This document shows, piece by piece, positions 21,800 through 32,395 of a stretch of 64,000 bases of DNA. The notes under the pieces are model-generated. The model worked only from the letters and a program-made list of their open reading frames with translations, had not been told where the DNA came from and did not search any database. Both the position numbers and the translations under genes were made by a program. Source of the stretch: Pyropia yezoensis (taxonomy: Eukaryota > Rhodophyta > Bangiophyceae > Bangiales > Bangiaceae). The stretch spans positions 20,837,816 through 20,901,815 of the forward strand of contig CM020619.1 in NCBI GenBank assembly GCA_009829735.1, read 5' to 3'. Within the stretch, counting starts at the first letter, position 1. Every line of letters starts with the position of its first letter.

Positions 21800-24218
21800 T
21801 CAGTGGGTAGACCACTGCCCGAGGGAGGCCACTCACGCGTAAGCGCGTATACCTCCGTGCTCCACCGGTCGGCAATGTCACGACGGTCGACCACCCGAGT
21901 TACCTCGGTGCATAGCTGGACGAGGGTGCTGCGGCCAGCCTCCACGTCCTCCAGAGCTTTCTGGAGGCGGTCCAGCACGCCACCAAAGCAACGCGCTGAC
22001 CCAACCAGCGCAGCACCTGGGGGATATCCCCCCAGCTAACAGAGAGACCCCCACGCATTGCGCGGTAACAAGGGCGTCAACGCCTTCATACCAGAGACGG
22101 GACCCCCGTCATGTAGGACAGGAGCGGGAGGTGACACTGGCGCAGCCAGAGGAGCCACAGGAGCCGACACGGCTACCACCGGAGCCGGTGGCACCTGATA
22201 CGAGGCCCGGTAGGACCCTACCGAAGGGCTCCACCGTAACCACGGCGGTACTCCGCCCGACGACGGGACACCTCACGCTCCCCACCCACAGAGCCCCACT
22301 CTCGGGGACGACGGCCAACCGCCGCCGGCATCGGGTACCGAACCACGGAGCAAGGACCTGAAGAGGGTCATGGATAACCATGGAATACTCAGGTCAGGAA
22401 CGGCCTCGGTGGACGCCACCCATGGCAACTAGGCTCACCCGGCTGAGTACGCCGGACACGTAACGAGTGACGAGCAAGGGGAAGCCCCAGCCTGCGGGTC
22501 CCGGTACGGGGAAGGGCCAACACCCCAGCCCAGTTCACGGCATCGTGAACAGCCACAGGGCTTCGAACTCCGGGCCAACCCGGTCTTGGCGGCTATCAGA
22601 TCCACGCCCAACTGCGCGATGTGCCGACGGACACCCGTCGGAAGATGAAACAGACGACCCTGCCGGCGGACGGACAGCAAGAAGGATGAAGCCTGCCCGA
22701 GGGTAACTCAAGGGTGAAGGTACCTGCAACGGGTGGAACCGGCCGGAGGCCAACACACTCCCGAAGTATCGGAGGCAGGAGCCGGTGTCAAACCGGAAAG
22801 CAGGGGCGGGTCCACCCCTCCTGCCATAGCGGCGGGCGCACGGGAGTGTATACCGGAGCACGACCGTTGCCGTCTGCAACGCACACGTTATATCCGTGCG
22901 GAACGCATCCGCCATGACACCATGGTTACGTCGCCAACTCGACGCCGACTTCAACCCGCCATGGGCGGGTAGGGAGCCGTCAACGACGATACGGGGTACC
23001 CCCGGGTAGTAGTCAAAGTCGGATACCGACCGGTACGGCTCACCGTCTCCCCAAACGCAACCGGCTCCGCCGCCGCGCAATCCCCCGAGCACTAGCCGGG
23101 TAGTCAATCTCCCGCGGCAACGCGGGGGCAATCAAGTCGCAGACCCCGAAGTTGGGGTCGAGGTAGACCTCACCCCGTCCACCCGGGTGCGCCAGAGCTG
23201 CGCATGCCGGTCGTCCGGCTGACTCAGGATCCAATGGTGTTCCACCCGGACCGCGTTCGGCGGTTGACCAGCCGCACCAACTCCCGCTCCCAGCATGGGT
23301 CCACCTTAACGCGCCGGGAGGATTCTCCACGGGATGCACCAGGTGGAAGTCACCCGCATACGCCCATCGGACTCCATCGACTCTTGCACCGTGAGGCTCA
23401 GAACCCGAGCCACCAGGTCGGACATCGACATGGCGGGTGACCCGCCCGCCACGGCGACGCCGCCACCCAACGGGGCAACCCGGGCAGGACCAGGAAGAAT
23501 CGGGGGCGCCGGGGGACGCACCACCGGCAGAGGGGCCGACGTCGGAGATGGACGAGGCCGAGGAGGAAGAAGAAGGGCGGGCGCCCGCCCGGAGTAACTC
23601 CCGGTGTCAACCGCCATGGGAGAAGGAGCGTCTTGACCGCTCGACGCCCGCGGCACCGCAGGTACGGCACCGGCCCGGCACCACCCGTCGGCGTAGCCCC
23701 CGCCTCGGAAGGGAAGGCACTTGGACAGCCTCCGGAGCCGGAGCCCCGGCCGTGCGGACACCCGCACCGTCTTGACCCGCCGCACCGGGTGTCGCACCGC
23801 CACCACCACCCGCGTCAACGTCGGGACCGCCTCGAGGAGTCACCGCCCGGACACCCGGACCACCTTGACCAGCCGGAGTCGGCTGCGGGTCGCGACCTCC
23901 GCCGCAGGGCGGACCATCTTGAGGTACCTGCGGTGAGCCGGCACCGGCACCAGGCCCCATCCGGGCAGCCGGCAGAGAGGGGGTAGAAGCCGCCACGCGC
24001 GGTTGACCGCCGGGTTGACCTCCGGCCGACGGCACCGTCGTGCCGCTGCACACGGACGACAGTCCTCCGGCCGACAGACGGACGGACACCGCAGGCCCGT
24101 CGTCGTCAGACGAGCTCACCCCGTAACGCGCGGCGTCGGGACCGACAGGCGCGTCGTCCTCCATCTCCTCCCCGATCAGGAGGTCTTCCTCCTCTTCAAG
24201 CACCTGGGGATAGGACAT
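21800..24218 (-). pseudogene. antisense ORF of the element, inner copy, broken
   Basis: Minus-strand counterpart of the intact outer-copy ORF. The equivalent first ATG is at 24218 (MSYPQVLEEEEDLLIGEEME). Long pieces survive (24218-23607, then fragments around 23131-22535 and 21978-21800), but scattered one-base gains and losses change the frame repeatedly, for example around 23600, 23330 and 22700. It stays clearly alignable to the outer copy over its whole length. Confidence 0.75.
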
Positions 24219-24361
24219 GATAACGGGTGCGGAGTCCCCCGCGCCCACAAGCCGTCGACGGCTACAACCCGGTACGGTGGGATAACCGGGACGAGCCAGG
24301 GAAGCGCGGACACCCGCGCTTATGACCACAAACGGCCACGAGAAGCGCCGCAGGCACGCGG

Positions 24362-24861
24362 NNNNNNNNNNNNNNNNNNNNNNNNNNNNNNNNNNNNNNN
24401 NNNNNNNNNNNNNNNNNNNNNNNNNNNNNNNNNNNNNNNNNNNNNNNNNNNNNNNNNNNNNNNNNNNNNNNNNNNNNNNNNNNNNNNNNNNNNNNNNNNN
24501 NNNNNNNNNNNNNNNNNNNNNNNNNNNNNNNNNNNNNNNNNNNNNNNNNNNNNNNNNNNNNNNNNNNNNNNNNNNNNNNNNNNNNNNNNNNNNNNNNNNN
24601 NNNNNNNNNNNNNNNNNNNNNNNNNNNNNNNNNNNNNNNNNNNNNNNNNNNNNNNNNNNNNNNNNNNNNNNNNNNNNNNNNNNNNNNNNNNNNNNNNNNN
24701 NNNNNNNNNNNNNNNNNNNNNNNNNNNNNNNNNNNNNNNNNNNNNNNNNNNNNNNNNNNNNNNNNNNNNNNNNNNNNNNNNNNNNNNNNNNNNNNNNNNN
24801 NNNNNNNNNNNNNNNNNNNNNNNNNNNNNNNNNNNNNNNNNNNNNNNNNNNNNNNNNNNNN
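24362..24861. other. assembly gap (500 N)
   Basis: Exactly 500 N, so a placeholder. By comparison of the two element copies it should contain the last about 806 bp of the inner element including its 3' LTR, a 5-bp duplication, and about 129 bp of outer pol: about 940 bp in total. Confidence 0.9.
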
Positions 24862-27800
24862 ATGACCAACCACCAAGGTTGGGAGGAGAGGACGGGATGC
24901 CCCGTCAAGTTGAACCAGCCAAGGGCCCTGTCCAGGATGCCCGAGCTACACCGGATATCGGGGTAGGCCACGTACTGTTCACCTTGGAGAACTCCAAGGT
25001 ATCAGCCACACTGGGGGTTGACCCCCAGTCGACACGATCGTACTACCCTGTACTGGATACAGGGGCTGGACCCAACCTTATCCGGAAGGATACCCTCCCG
25101 GACAAGTGGCTTCCGCGAGTCAGAGTGACTCGGGGACCCACCATCAAGGACGCGAATGGTCGCCTCATTCGTACGACCGCAGCGATGTCGCTGCGGGTTA
25201 CCATCGGGGAAATTACTACGGAAGTTGACTTCCTGGTATGTGAGACGCTATCGGTGCCCTGCATACTGGGGTGCACCTTTATCAACGTCCACGTTGATGC
25301 AATCCGGCCACGCCGGAGACCGTCGAGCTTCAAGAAGCCGACGGGACGAAGCGAGGACATACAGCTATCGTCAGGGACCTGACGCTACAAGGGAGCCACG
25401 TTAACGTGGCTGAGGTGTACGCAAGCGTCGAGCCGAAGACACTTCGGTTGGCCAAGCGAACTCGCTTTGAGCCGTTGTCAGAGACAGTCCTCCCGGTTAA
25501 CTGTGACCTCGCAGGCATCTGCAGAGTCCAGTCCAACTTGCGGACGTACAAGCGCCATGGGTTGACCACGGCCAACGGTCTCATAGACCACCCAGCAGGA
25601 GGGTCGTCCCTCCTAGTGATGGCGAATTATCGCCGTAAGGCAGTCTCCCTCCCGAAGGGAACTATCCTCGGGATTGCCGAACTCTACGAAGGAGATATCC
25701 TTACCCCTGACAAGGAAGGTCAAGTGGAACCACTTGAGGTGCTGGCGGTCGCCGAGACCACCGAGCGACAGCAACCCGATGACGGGAAGCCTAACCCATC
25801 GGCGGCTCCGGCGGACCTGCCGCCAAAGGACCAAGAGGCCTTGAAGGCACTGGCCGAGGCTGACCTCGACCACCTTCCCCCTTCGGTAGCCGAAGGGGTA
25901 CGACGGATGCTAAGAAAGCATGACGTCATGTGGACAGGCGGGGCCTTGGGTACCATTGGGGCAACCCAACATCGTATTGACCTGGTACCAGGCGCACGAC
26001 CCGCCCGCTCACAACCACACCGAGCGGGACCTATGCAACGAGAGATCGTTGATGGAGAAGTGAAGAGGATGAGTGAAGCTAAGGTGATCCGACCTTCGAT
26101 GTCGGAGTGGGGTGCCCCAGTCGTTATTGTACCGAAGAAGGATCAAACCCCTCGGTTTTGCATCGATTATCGACGCCTCAACTTGGTTACCAAGAAGGAC
26201 TCTTACCCTTTACCAAGGATGGATGAATGCATCGACTCCCTGGGGGAAGCTACGGTGTTTACCACCATCGACTGCAATGCCGGATACTGGCAGATCCCGG
26301 TGGCGGACGAGGATATCCCCAAGACGGCATTCGTCTGTCACAGTGGAGTGTACGAGTTCCTAAGGATGCCCTTCGGATTGTCCAACGCCCCCGCTACATT
26401 CCAGCGGGCTATCGACATTATACTGTCGGGGGTGAAGTGGCATAACTGCCTAGTGTACCTCGATGACGTCATCGTCTTCTCGCGTAACATGGATGACCAT
26501 GTGCAACATGTTGACGAGGTACTCACCCTCTTGAGGAACGCCGGGGTAACCCTGCGTCTGAAGAAGTGCGCCTTCTTCCAACAGGCGGTCGAGTATCTGG
26601 GCCACCAGATAACCCCTGGTAAACTAGGGGTACTCGAAGCCAATACCCGGGCACTCCGGGATGCTCGGTTCCCTTACACCCAGACGCAGCTCAAGAGCTT
26701 CCTGGGAATGTGCAATGTATACTGACGGTTCGTCAAGGACTTCGCTCGGATAGCTAAACCGTTAACGGTTCTTACGAGCAGTACCTTACCCAAGGTACTC
26801 CAACCCCCTTCGCCTAGCGAAGAGGAGGCATTCGAGTCGCTGAAGCGAGCCATACTATCCCCACCCGTCCTTGCGTTACCGCACAGACGGGGTACCTTCG
26901 TCATCGATGTCGATGCGTGCGATACCCAGGTGCGATGCACCCTGTTACAGGGGGAGACGTTGATCGGTTCCGATAACGTTATCCCGGACCTACGTCCGGT
27001 AGGGTACTTCAGCCGGACACTCAACCCGGCTGAGCGGAACTATAGTGCAACCGAGCGTGAGTGCCTCGGAGTTATATGGGCAGTGCAACTGCTCCGTCCA
27101 TACCTGGAGGGCTCCAGGTTCATCGTGAGGTCCGACCACGAACCCTACGATGGCTCCTCAACCTTGGTGACAAGGATTCCGATAGCTATGGGAGGCTAGC
27201 CCGATGGAGGCTGAAGATGGCCGAGCACGACTATCGTACCGTGTATAAGGCTGGGTCAACCCACCATCTCGGAGACGCATTGTCTCGACTCGACACCCGA
27301 GCGGGGATACCCGCCCGGTGGACGAGACATCCCGGTGGTACCGGTCTGCATGGTGGGTAACGCTACCCAGGGTATGGTTGACCATACCATGGCACACCTT
27401 GCGTGCCCATTGACCCTCGCGGACTTCCGCGAGGCACAGGCCAATGACGATGACTGTAGACGTCATCGTGCTAGCCTCCTGGCCGGTACGGCCGGCATCT
27501 TCTCCGAGAACGAAGACGGACTCATATACCGGCGGGCACCCGCGGATGGACGACATCAAGTCGTGGTTCCCGTGTCCTTACGGCAAGCCGTCATGGAACG
27601 AGAGCACGAGAACCCTACAGCCGGACACCCGGGGTGTTCACGTATGTTCGCAGCAATGCGAAGGTTCTTCTACTGGCCAGCAATGGCCGTCGACGTGGTC
27701 GACCACGTAAGGGGATGCCACCCCTGTGCACGTAACCGCATGAGTCTGCATAGGCAGGCGTCTGCCATGAAGCTATTCCCACCTGATGGGCCCAACGAGC

Positions 27801-28883
27801 AGGTCGCTATCGACATACTCGGGCCACTTCCGGTAACGGAAGAAGGGAACAGGTACATCCTGGTCATGTCTGACCGGTTCACTAAGCTGTCACGAGCGGC
27901 AGCCATCCCGAATGATACGGCATACACAATCATGAACGCAGTGGTTGACCACTGGATCAGTGCATACGGAGTCATGAAGCAGCTCCTCTCCGAAAACGGA
28001 GCAAACCTTACGTCGGCATTCTGCACTAAGGTCCTGGGCATGTTCGGTATCGAACCACGTCGGGCATCCGACTACCACCCGCAGTCCAACGGGCAGGTGG
28101 AGCGGTTCAACCGCACCATCGTGAAGATGCTACAGTGCTACGTGGCCGAGCACACGAACACTTGGGACAGGCTTCTGTCCGTACTCACCCTGGCATACAA
28201 TGCCAGGCCACATCGGAGCACAAACATCGCTCCGCTGGAGTGGGTCATGCCATTAGGCGTCGGTAACCTGACGCTGCCGCCAGGCAGGTGCACTCGGTAT
28301 GATACACCGAAAGGCCGACCGGCCGAACGTATCCACCTAGCTTGGTTGGCCAAGCTATCGTGGATGATTCCTAAGCTCAAGGGTGCCCTTGACAGAACAC
28401 AACTTCGATATAAGAAGAACTTCGACGCCCGGTTACGGGTGCGCAACGCAACCCTGATGACAGGTGACTGGGTCTACATCAGACACCACAAGTTCCGGGG
28501 GAACAAGCTCATGCAACCGGTCAAGGGACCGTACCAGATTCTCCACAGAGATGACCACTCTGTTATCTTACACTCCGATACGGAGATCCAACGCATCAGG
28601 TTGAATGATGTCACACCTGCTCCGAAGCCGGAAACAGCCTCAGCCGGTACCGGCTGGGTTGCTACATGAAGCTCTTACAACCCACCGGTCAGATGACCCG
28701 GTGGGACCGGATGGGATTCCATACCAAGTAGAGAGCGTGGTCGGACACACCGACCCGAACCTACCAGGACCCTGGTACGTGAAGGTTATGTGGGTCGGAT
28801 ACGACTCACCCACCTGGGAACAGGCGGCGAATATACCCCGCCAACTTCTCATGCCTTACATGAGGCGACGACGCCTACTGTAA
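24862..28883 (+). pseudogene. pol: pol polyprotein, outer copy: PR-RT-RNaseH-IN plus chromodomain, broken
   Basis: Same domains and order as the inner pol; the first about 45 codons are lost in the gap. Protease DTGAGPNLI is present near 25060 and YLDDVIVFSR near 26455. Breaks: one G missing near 25318; a CGA-to-TGA change at 26723-26725 in the RT connection (inner copy has CGA); one C missing near 27144; one C near 27297; one G near 27326. The integrase frame 27335-28669 is intact, with VAIDILGPLP, LLSENGANLTS, QVERFNRT and a complete zinc-finger half (GHPGCSRMFAAMRRFFYWP). The second catalytic motif reads SENG rather than the usual SDNG, so the middle catalytic Asp is changed. The chromodomain (VKVMWVGYDSPTWEQ) lies in the next frame, ending 28883. 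Confidence 0.88.
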
Positions 28884-28960
28884 CAACCCAACCGACACCG
28901 ACTTCGGCTGTTGGGGGTGAGGCTTATACCTACTAAGTAGGGTGTGACATGGTTACGGCA

Positions 28961-29050
28961 GACTTAGGTTTCTAAGTCAAATCAGACTTAGGTTCTAAGT
29001 CGAACCAAGCTTAGGCAACTAAGTAGAGTCAAGCTTAGGTAACTAAGTAA
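28961..29050. repeat. four tandem palindromic repeats, outer copy
   Basis: Counterpart of the inner array at 21399-21490, with small changes (one T lost in unit 2, GGCAAC in unit 3). Conservation of the period and palindromic character in both copies suggests it belongs to the element. Confidence 0.85.
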
Positions 29051-29360
29051 AACCTGAACCTTAATAAGTTAACTTAAAGGTAAAGGCTAACCTCGATAAT
29101 ATCGAAGTAACTAGGGGGCTTACACGGGAGGATGACCTCCCAAAGCCAAGACACAAAGTGAGGGAGGATAACCTCCCCAAGCATGAACCAACCGGAAGAA
29201 GTTGGACGGGAGGCAAGGCACCACTGAGCCAGAAGGGGTACTCCCCAGGGCAGCAAACAGAGGCAAGCAATGCCCCCAGCGGGGGATGAGTTTACACTCA
29301 CTACTACCCGGCCATCATAAGGGCCACCGGGTCCCTCTCCCGTACAAACAATGACACTCC
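29051..29360. other. spacer between palindromic repeats and antisense ORF end
   Basis: No frame with support. Probable 3' UTR shared by plus-strand pol and minus-strand antisense transcripts. Confidence 0.4.
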
Positions 29361-31808
29361 TCAGTGGGTAGACCCACTGCCCGAGGGAGGCCACTCACGC
29401 GTAAGCGCGTATACCTCCGTGCTCCACCGGTCGGCAATGTCACGACGGTCGATCACCTGAGTTACCTCGGTGCATAGCTGGACGAGGGTGCTGCGGCCAG
29501 CCTCCACGTCCTCCAGAGCTTTCTGGAGGCGGTCAAGCACGCCACCGAAGCAACGCGCTGACCCAACCAGCGCAGCACCTGGGGGGATATCCCCCCAGCT
29601 AACAGAGAGACCCTCCCGCATTGCGCGGGTAACTAGGGCGTCAACGCCTTCATACCAGAGACGGGGACCCCCGTCATTCATGACAGGGGCGGGAGGCCAC
29701 ACTGGCGCAGCCAGAGGAGCCACAGGAGCCGACACGGCTACCACCGGAGCCGGTGGCACCTGATACGAGGCCCGGTAGGACCCTACCGAAGGGGCTCCAC
29801 CGTAACCCCGGCGGGGCTCCGCCCGACGACGGGACACCTCACGCTCCCCACCCGCAGAGCCCCACTCTCGGGGACAACGGCCAACCGCCGCCGGTATCGG
29901 GTTACCGAACCACGGGGCAAGGACCTGAAGAGGGTCATGGATAACCATGGGAATACCCAGGTCAGCAACAGCCTCGGTGGACGCCCACCCATGGCAACTA
30001 GGCTCACCCGGCTGAGTACGCCGGATACGCAACGAGTGACGAGGCAAGGGGGAAGCCCCAGCCTGCGGGTCCCGGTACGGGGGAAGGGCCAACACCCCAG
30101 CCCAGTTCACGGCATCGTGAACAGCCAGCAGGGCTTCGAACTCCCGGGCCAACCCGGTTCGGGCAGCGATCAGGTCCACGCCCAACTGCGCGATGTGCCG
30201 ACGGACACCCGTCGGAAGATGGAACACGCGCCCCTGCCGACGGACGGACAGCAGGAAGGAGGAAGCCTGCCCGAGGGTAACCTCAAGGGTAAAGGTACCT
30301 TGCAACGGGTGGACCGGCCGGGAGGCCAACACACTCCCGACGTATAGGAGACAAGGGCCGTTGTCAAACCGGAAAGCAGGGGCGGGTTCCCACCCCTCCT
30401 GCCACAGAGGCGGGCGCACGGGAGTGTATACAGGTGCACGACCGTTGCCGGTCTGCAACGCACACGTTATATCGGTGCGGAACGCATCCGCCATGACACC
30501 ATGGTTACGTCGCCAGCTCGACGCCGACTTCAAACCCGCCATAGGCGTGCAGGGAGCAGCCAACGACAGATACGGGGGTACCCCCGGGTAGTAGTCAAAG
30601 TCGGGATACCGACCGGTATCGCCCACCGTCTCCCCGAACGCAACCGGCGCCGCCGCCGCCGCAATCCCCCGAGCACTAGCCGGGTAGTCAACCTCCCGCG
30701 GCAACGCGGGAGCAATCAGGTCGCATACACCGAAGTTGGGGTCGAGGTAGACCTCACCCCGTCCCACCCGGGTGCGCCAGAGCTGCGCATGCCGGTCATC
30801 CGGCTGACTCAGTATCCAATGGTGTTCCACCCGGACCGCGTTCGGCTGGTTGACCAGCCGCACCAGCTCCCGCTCCCAACTCGGGTCCACCTTGACGCGC
30901 CGGGAGGACTCTCCACGGGGATGCGGCGGGTGGAAGTCCACCCGCATCCGCCCACCGGACTCCATTGACTCTTGCACAGTGAGGCCTCGAACCCGAGCCA
31001 CCAGGTCGGACATCGACATGGCGGGTTGACCCGCCGCCACGGCGACGCCGCCACCCAACGGGGCAGCCCGGGCAGGACCAGGAAGAATCGGGGGCGCCGG
31101 GGGACGCACCACCGGCAGAGGGGCCGACGCCGGAGGTGGACGAGGCCGAGGAGGAAGAAGAAGGGCGGGCGCCCGCCCGGAGTAGCTCTTGGTGTCAACC
31201 GCCATGGGGGAAGGAGCGTCTTGACCGCTCGACGCCCGCGGCACCGCGGGTAGGGTACCGGCGCCGGCACCACCCGTCGACGTAGCCCCCGCCTCGGAAG
31301 GGGAAGGCACTTGGACAGCCTCCGGAGCCGAAGCACCGGCCGTGCGGACACCCGCACCGTCTTGACTCGCCGCACCGGGTGTCGCACCGCCACTACCACC
31401 CGCGTCAATGTCGGGACCGCCTTGAGGAGGCACCGCCCGGACACCCGGACCACCTTGCCCAGCCGGACTCGGCCGGGAATCGCCACCTCCGCCGCAGGGC
31501 GGGCCATCTTGGGGTAGCTGCGGTGAGCCGGCACCGGCACCAGGCTCCATCCGGGCAGCCGGCAGAGAGGGGGTAGAAGCCGCCACGCGCGGTTGACCGC
31601 CGGGTTGACCTCCGGCCGACGGCACCGTCGTGCCGCTGCACACGGACGACAGTCCTCCGGCCGACAGACGGACGGACACCGCAGGCTCGTTGTCTTCAGA
31701 CGAGCTCACCCCGTAACGCGCGGCGTCAGGACCGACAGGCGCGTCGTCCTCCATCTCCTCCCCGATCAGGAGGTCTTCCTCCTCTTCAAGCACCTGGGGA
31801 TAGGACAT
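29361..31808 (-). CDS. long antisense ORF of the chromovirus, unknown function (intact)
   Basis: Open minus-strand frame of 815 codons from the first ATG (31808, MSYPQVLEEEEDLLIGEEME) to TGA at 29361-29363. The frame stays open upstream to 32090, without an ATG. It lies between the chromodomain and the 3' LTR, opposite in direction to gag-pol. Visible parts: an acidic N-terminus; a Gly/Pro/Ala/Ser-rich low-complexity region (about residues 30-290); a more globular middle (SDLVARVRGLTVQESMES, EHHWILSQPDDRHAQLW, PDFDYYPGVPPYL, HGVMADAFRTDITCAL, FRFDNGPCLLYVGS, TLEVTLGQASSFLLSVRR); and a helical C-terminus (VLDRLQKALEDVEAG, TEVYALTREWP). No zinc finger, transmembrane segment or enzyme motif recognised. 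Antisense ORFs near the 3' LTR are known in some plant Ty3/gypsy elements, but this protein is not one I can name. Confidence 0.7.
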   Translation of the reverse strand: MSYPQVLEEEEDLLIGEEMEDDAPVGPDAARYGVSSSEDNEPAVSVRLSAGGLSSVCSGTTVPSAGGQPGGQPRVAASTPSLPAARMEPGAGAGSPQLPQDGPPCGGGGDSRPSPAGQGGPGVRAVPPQGGPDIDAGGSGGATPGAASQDGAGVRTAGASAPEAVQVPSPSEAGATSTGGAGAGTLPAVPRASSGQDAPSPMAVDTKSYSGRAPALLLPPRPRPPPASAPLPVVRPPAPPILPGPARAAPLGGGVAVAAGQPAMSMSDLVARVRGLTVQESMESGGRMRVDFHPPHPRGESSRRVKVDPSWERELVRLVNQPNAVRVEHHWILSQPDDRHAQLWRTRVGRGEVYLDPNFGVCDLIAPALPREVDYPASARGIAAAAAPVAFGETVGDTGRYPDFDYYPGVPPYLSLAAPCTPMAGLKSASSWRRNHGVMADAFRTDITCALQTGNGRAPVYTPVRPPLWQEGWEPAPAFRFDNGPCLLYVGSVLASRPVHPLQGTFTLEVTLGQASSFLLSVRRQGRVFHLPTGVRRHIAQLGVDLIAARTGLAREFEALLAVHDAVNWAGVLALPPYRDPQAGASPLPRHSLRIRRTQPGEPSCHGWASTEAVADLGIPMVIHDPLQVLAPWFGNPIPAAVGRCPREWGSAGGEREVSRRRAEPRRGYGGAPSVGSYRASYQVPPAPVVAVSAPVAPLAAPVWPPAPVMNDGGPRLWYEGVDALVTRAMREGLSVSWGDIPPGAALVGSARCFGGVLDRLQKALEDVEAGRSTLVQLCTEVTQVIDRRDIADRWSTEVYALTREWPPSGSGSTH

Positions 31809-32090
31809 GATAACGGGTGCGGAGTCCCCCGCGCCCACAAGCCGTCGACGGCTACGACCCGGTACGGTGGGATAACCGGGACGAGCCAGGGAAGCGCGGA
31901 CACCCGCGCTTATGACCACAAACGGCCACGAGAAGCGCCACAGGCACGCGGGTCGACCCACGCCCCACGGGGCTACGAACGCGCTCCACCCAGGCACCTG
32001 GGCGGGACGGGGCCACCCCCACTCACGGGGTAAGCAAGGGGGGTCACCCCCAACCGCCCCCACGCAACGCGGGCAGCCCCCGCCCCCCAC

Positions 32091-32383
32091 TCAATCGTCC
32101 ACACGAGAGGGGCCCCCCTACCGCCAGGCCCCTGGTGGCGGATCCGCTTGCACCACCCCTCGGAAAGGGGGGTCGTGAACAGAAACCCGCATCGGGAATT
32201 TAACGGTCCGGAAAACGGATCGTTTGTGTGTACCGCACAAAGGGGGGCACCCCCCTGAGACAACCTCGAAAAGGGGTGTCTGTCGCGACGGGGAGCAAAG
32301 CCCCACCCGACGGGTAAACGGTCACGCGACCCACTTACATTCGGTAACCCGAATGCAACTCGACCCGGGGACGAGCCGAATCT
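32091..32383. other. element 3' region; likely antisense promoter area
   Basis: Non-coding on the plus strand, GC-rich. If the antisense ORF is transcribed, its promoter should lie here or in the 3' LTR. No specific signal identified. Confidence 0.3.
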
Positions 32384-32395
32384 AAGGGGGGGATA
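32384..32395 (+). other. polypurine tract of the outer element
   Basis: AAGGGGGGGATA directly abuts the 3' LTR start (TGTAGCA), the expected place for the plus-strand DNA primer. Confidence 0.8.

Larger units (their letters stand above)
14381..24361 (+). mobile_element. inner Ty3/gypsy chromovirus, nested in the outer copy; 3' end in gap
   Basis: Complete gene order from LTR-B through gag, pol, palindromic repeats and antisense ORF. The last assembled base corresponds to outer position 31951, so about 806 bp (rest of the tail, polypurine tract and 3' LTR) are missing. It sits at the gag/pol junction of the outer element. Confidence 0.88.

Noticed and set aside
17302..31951. The duplicated pol/antisense segments around the first gap as a false duplication, like the Helitron.
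   Set aside because: The two copies differ by many substitutions (about 13 in the first 150 bases compared), so they are distinct elements; target duplication and gene continuity support the scaffold join.
29361..32090. Antisense ORF as an envelope-like protein.
   Set aside because: No signal peptide, transmembrane segment or glycoprotein pattern seen, and the orientation is opposite to the normal env position.
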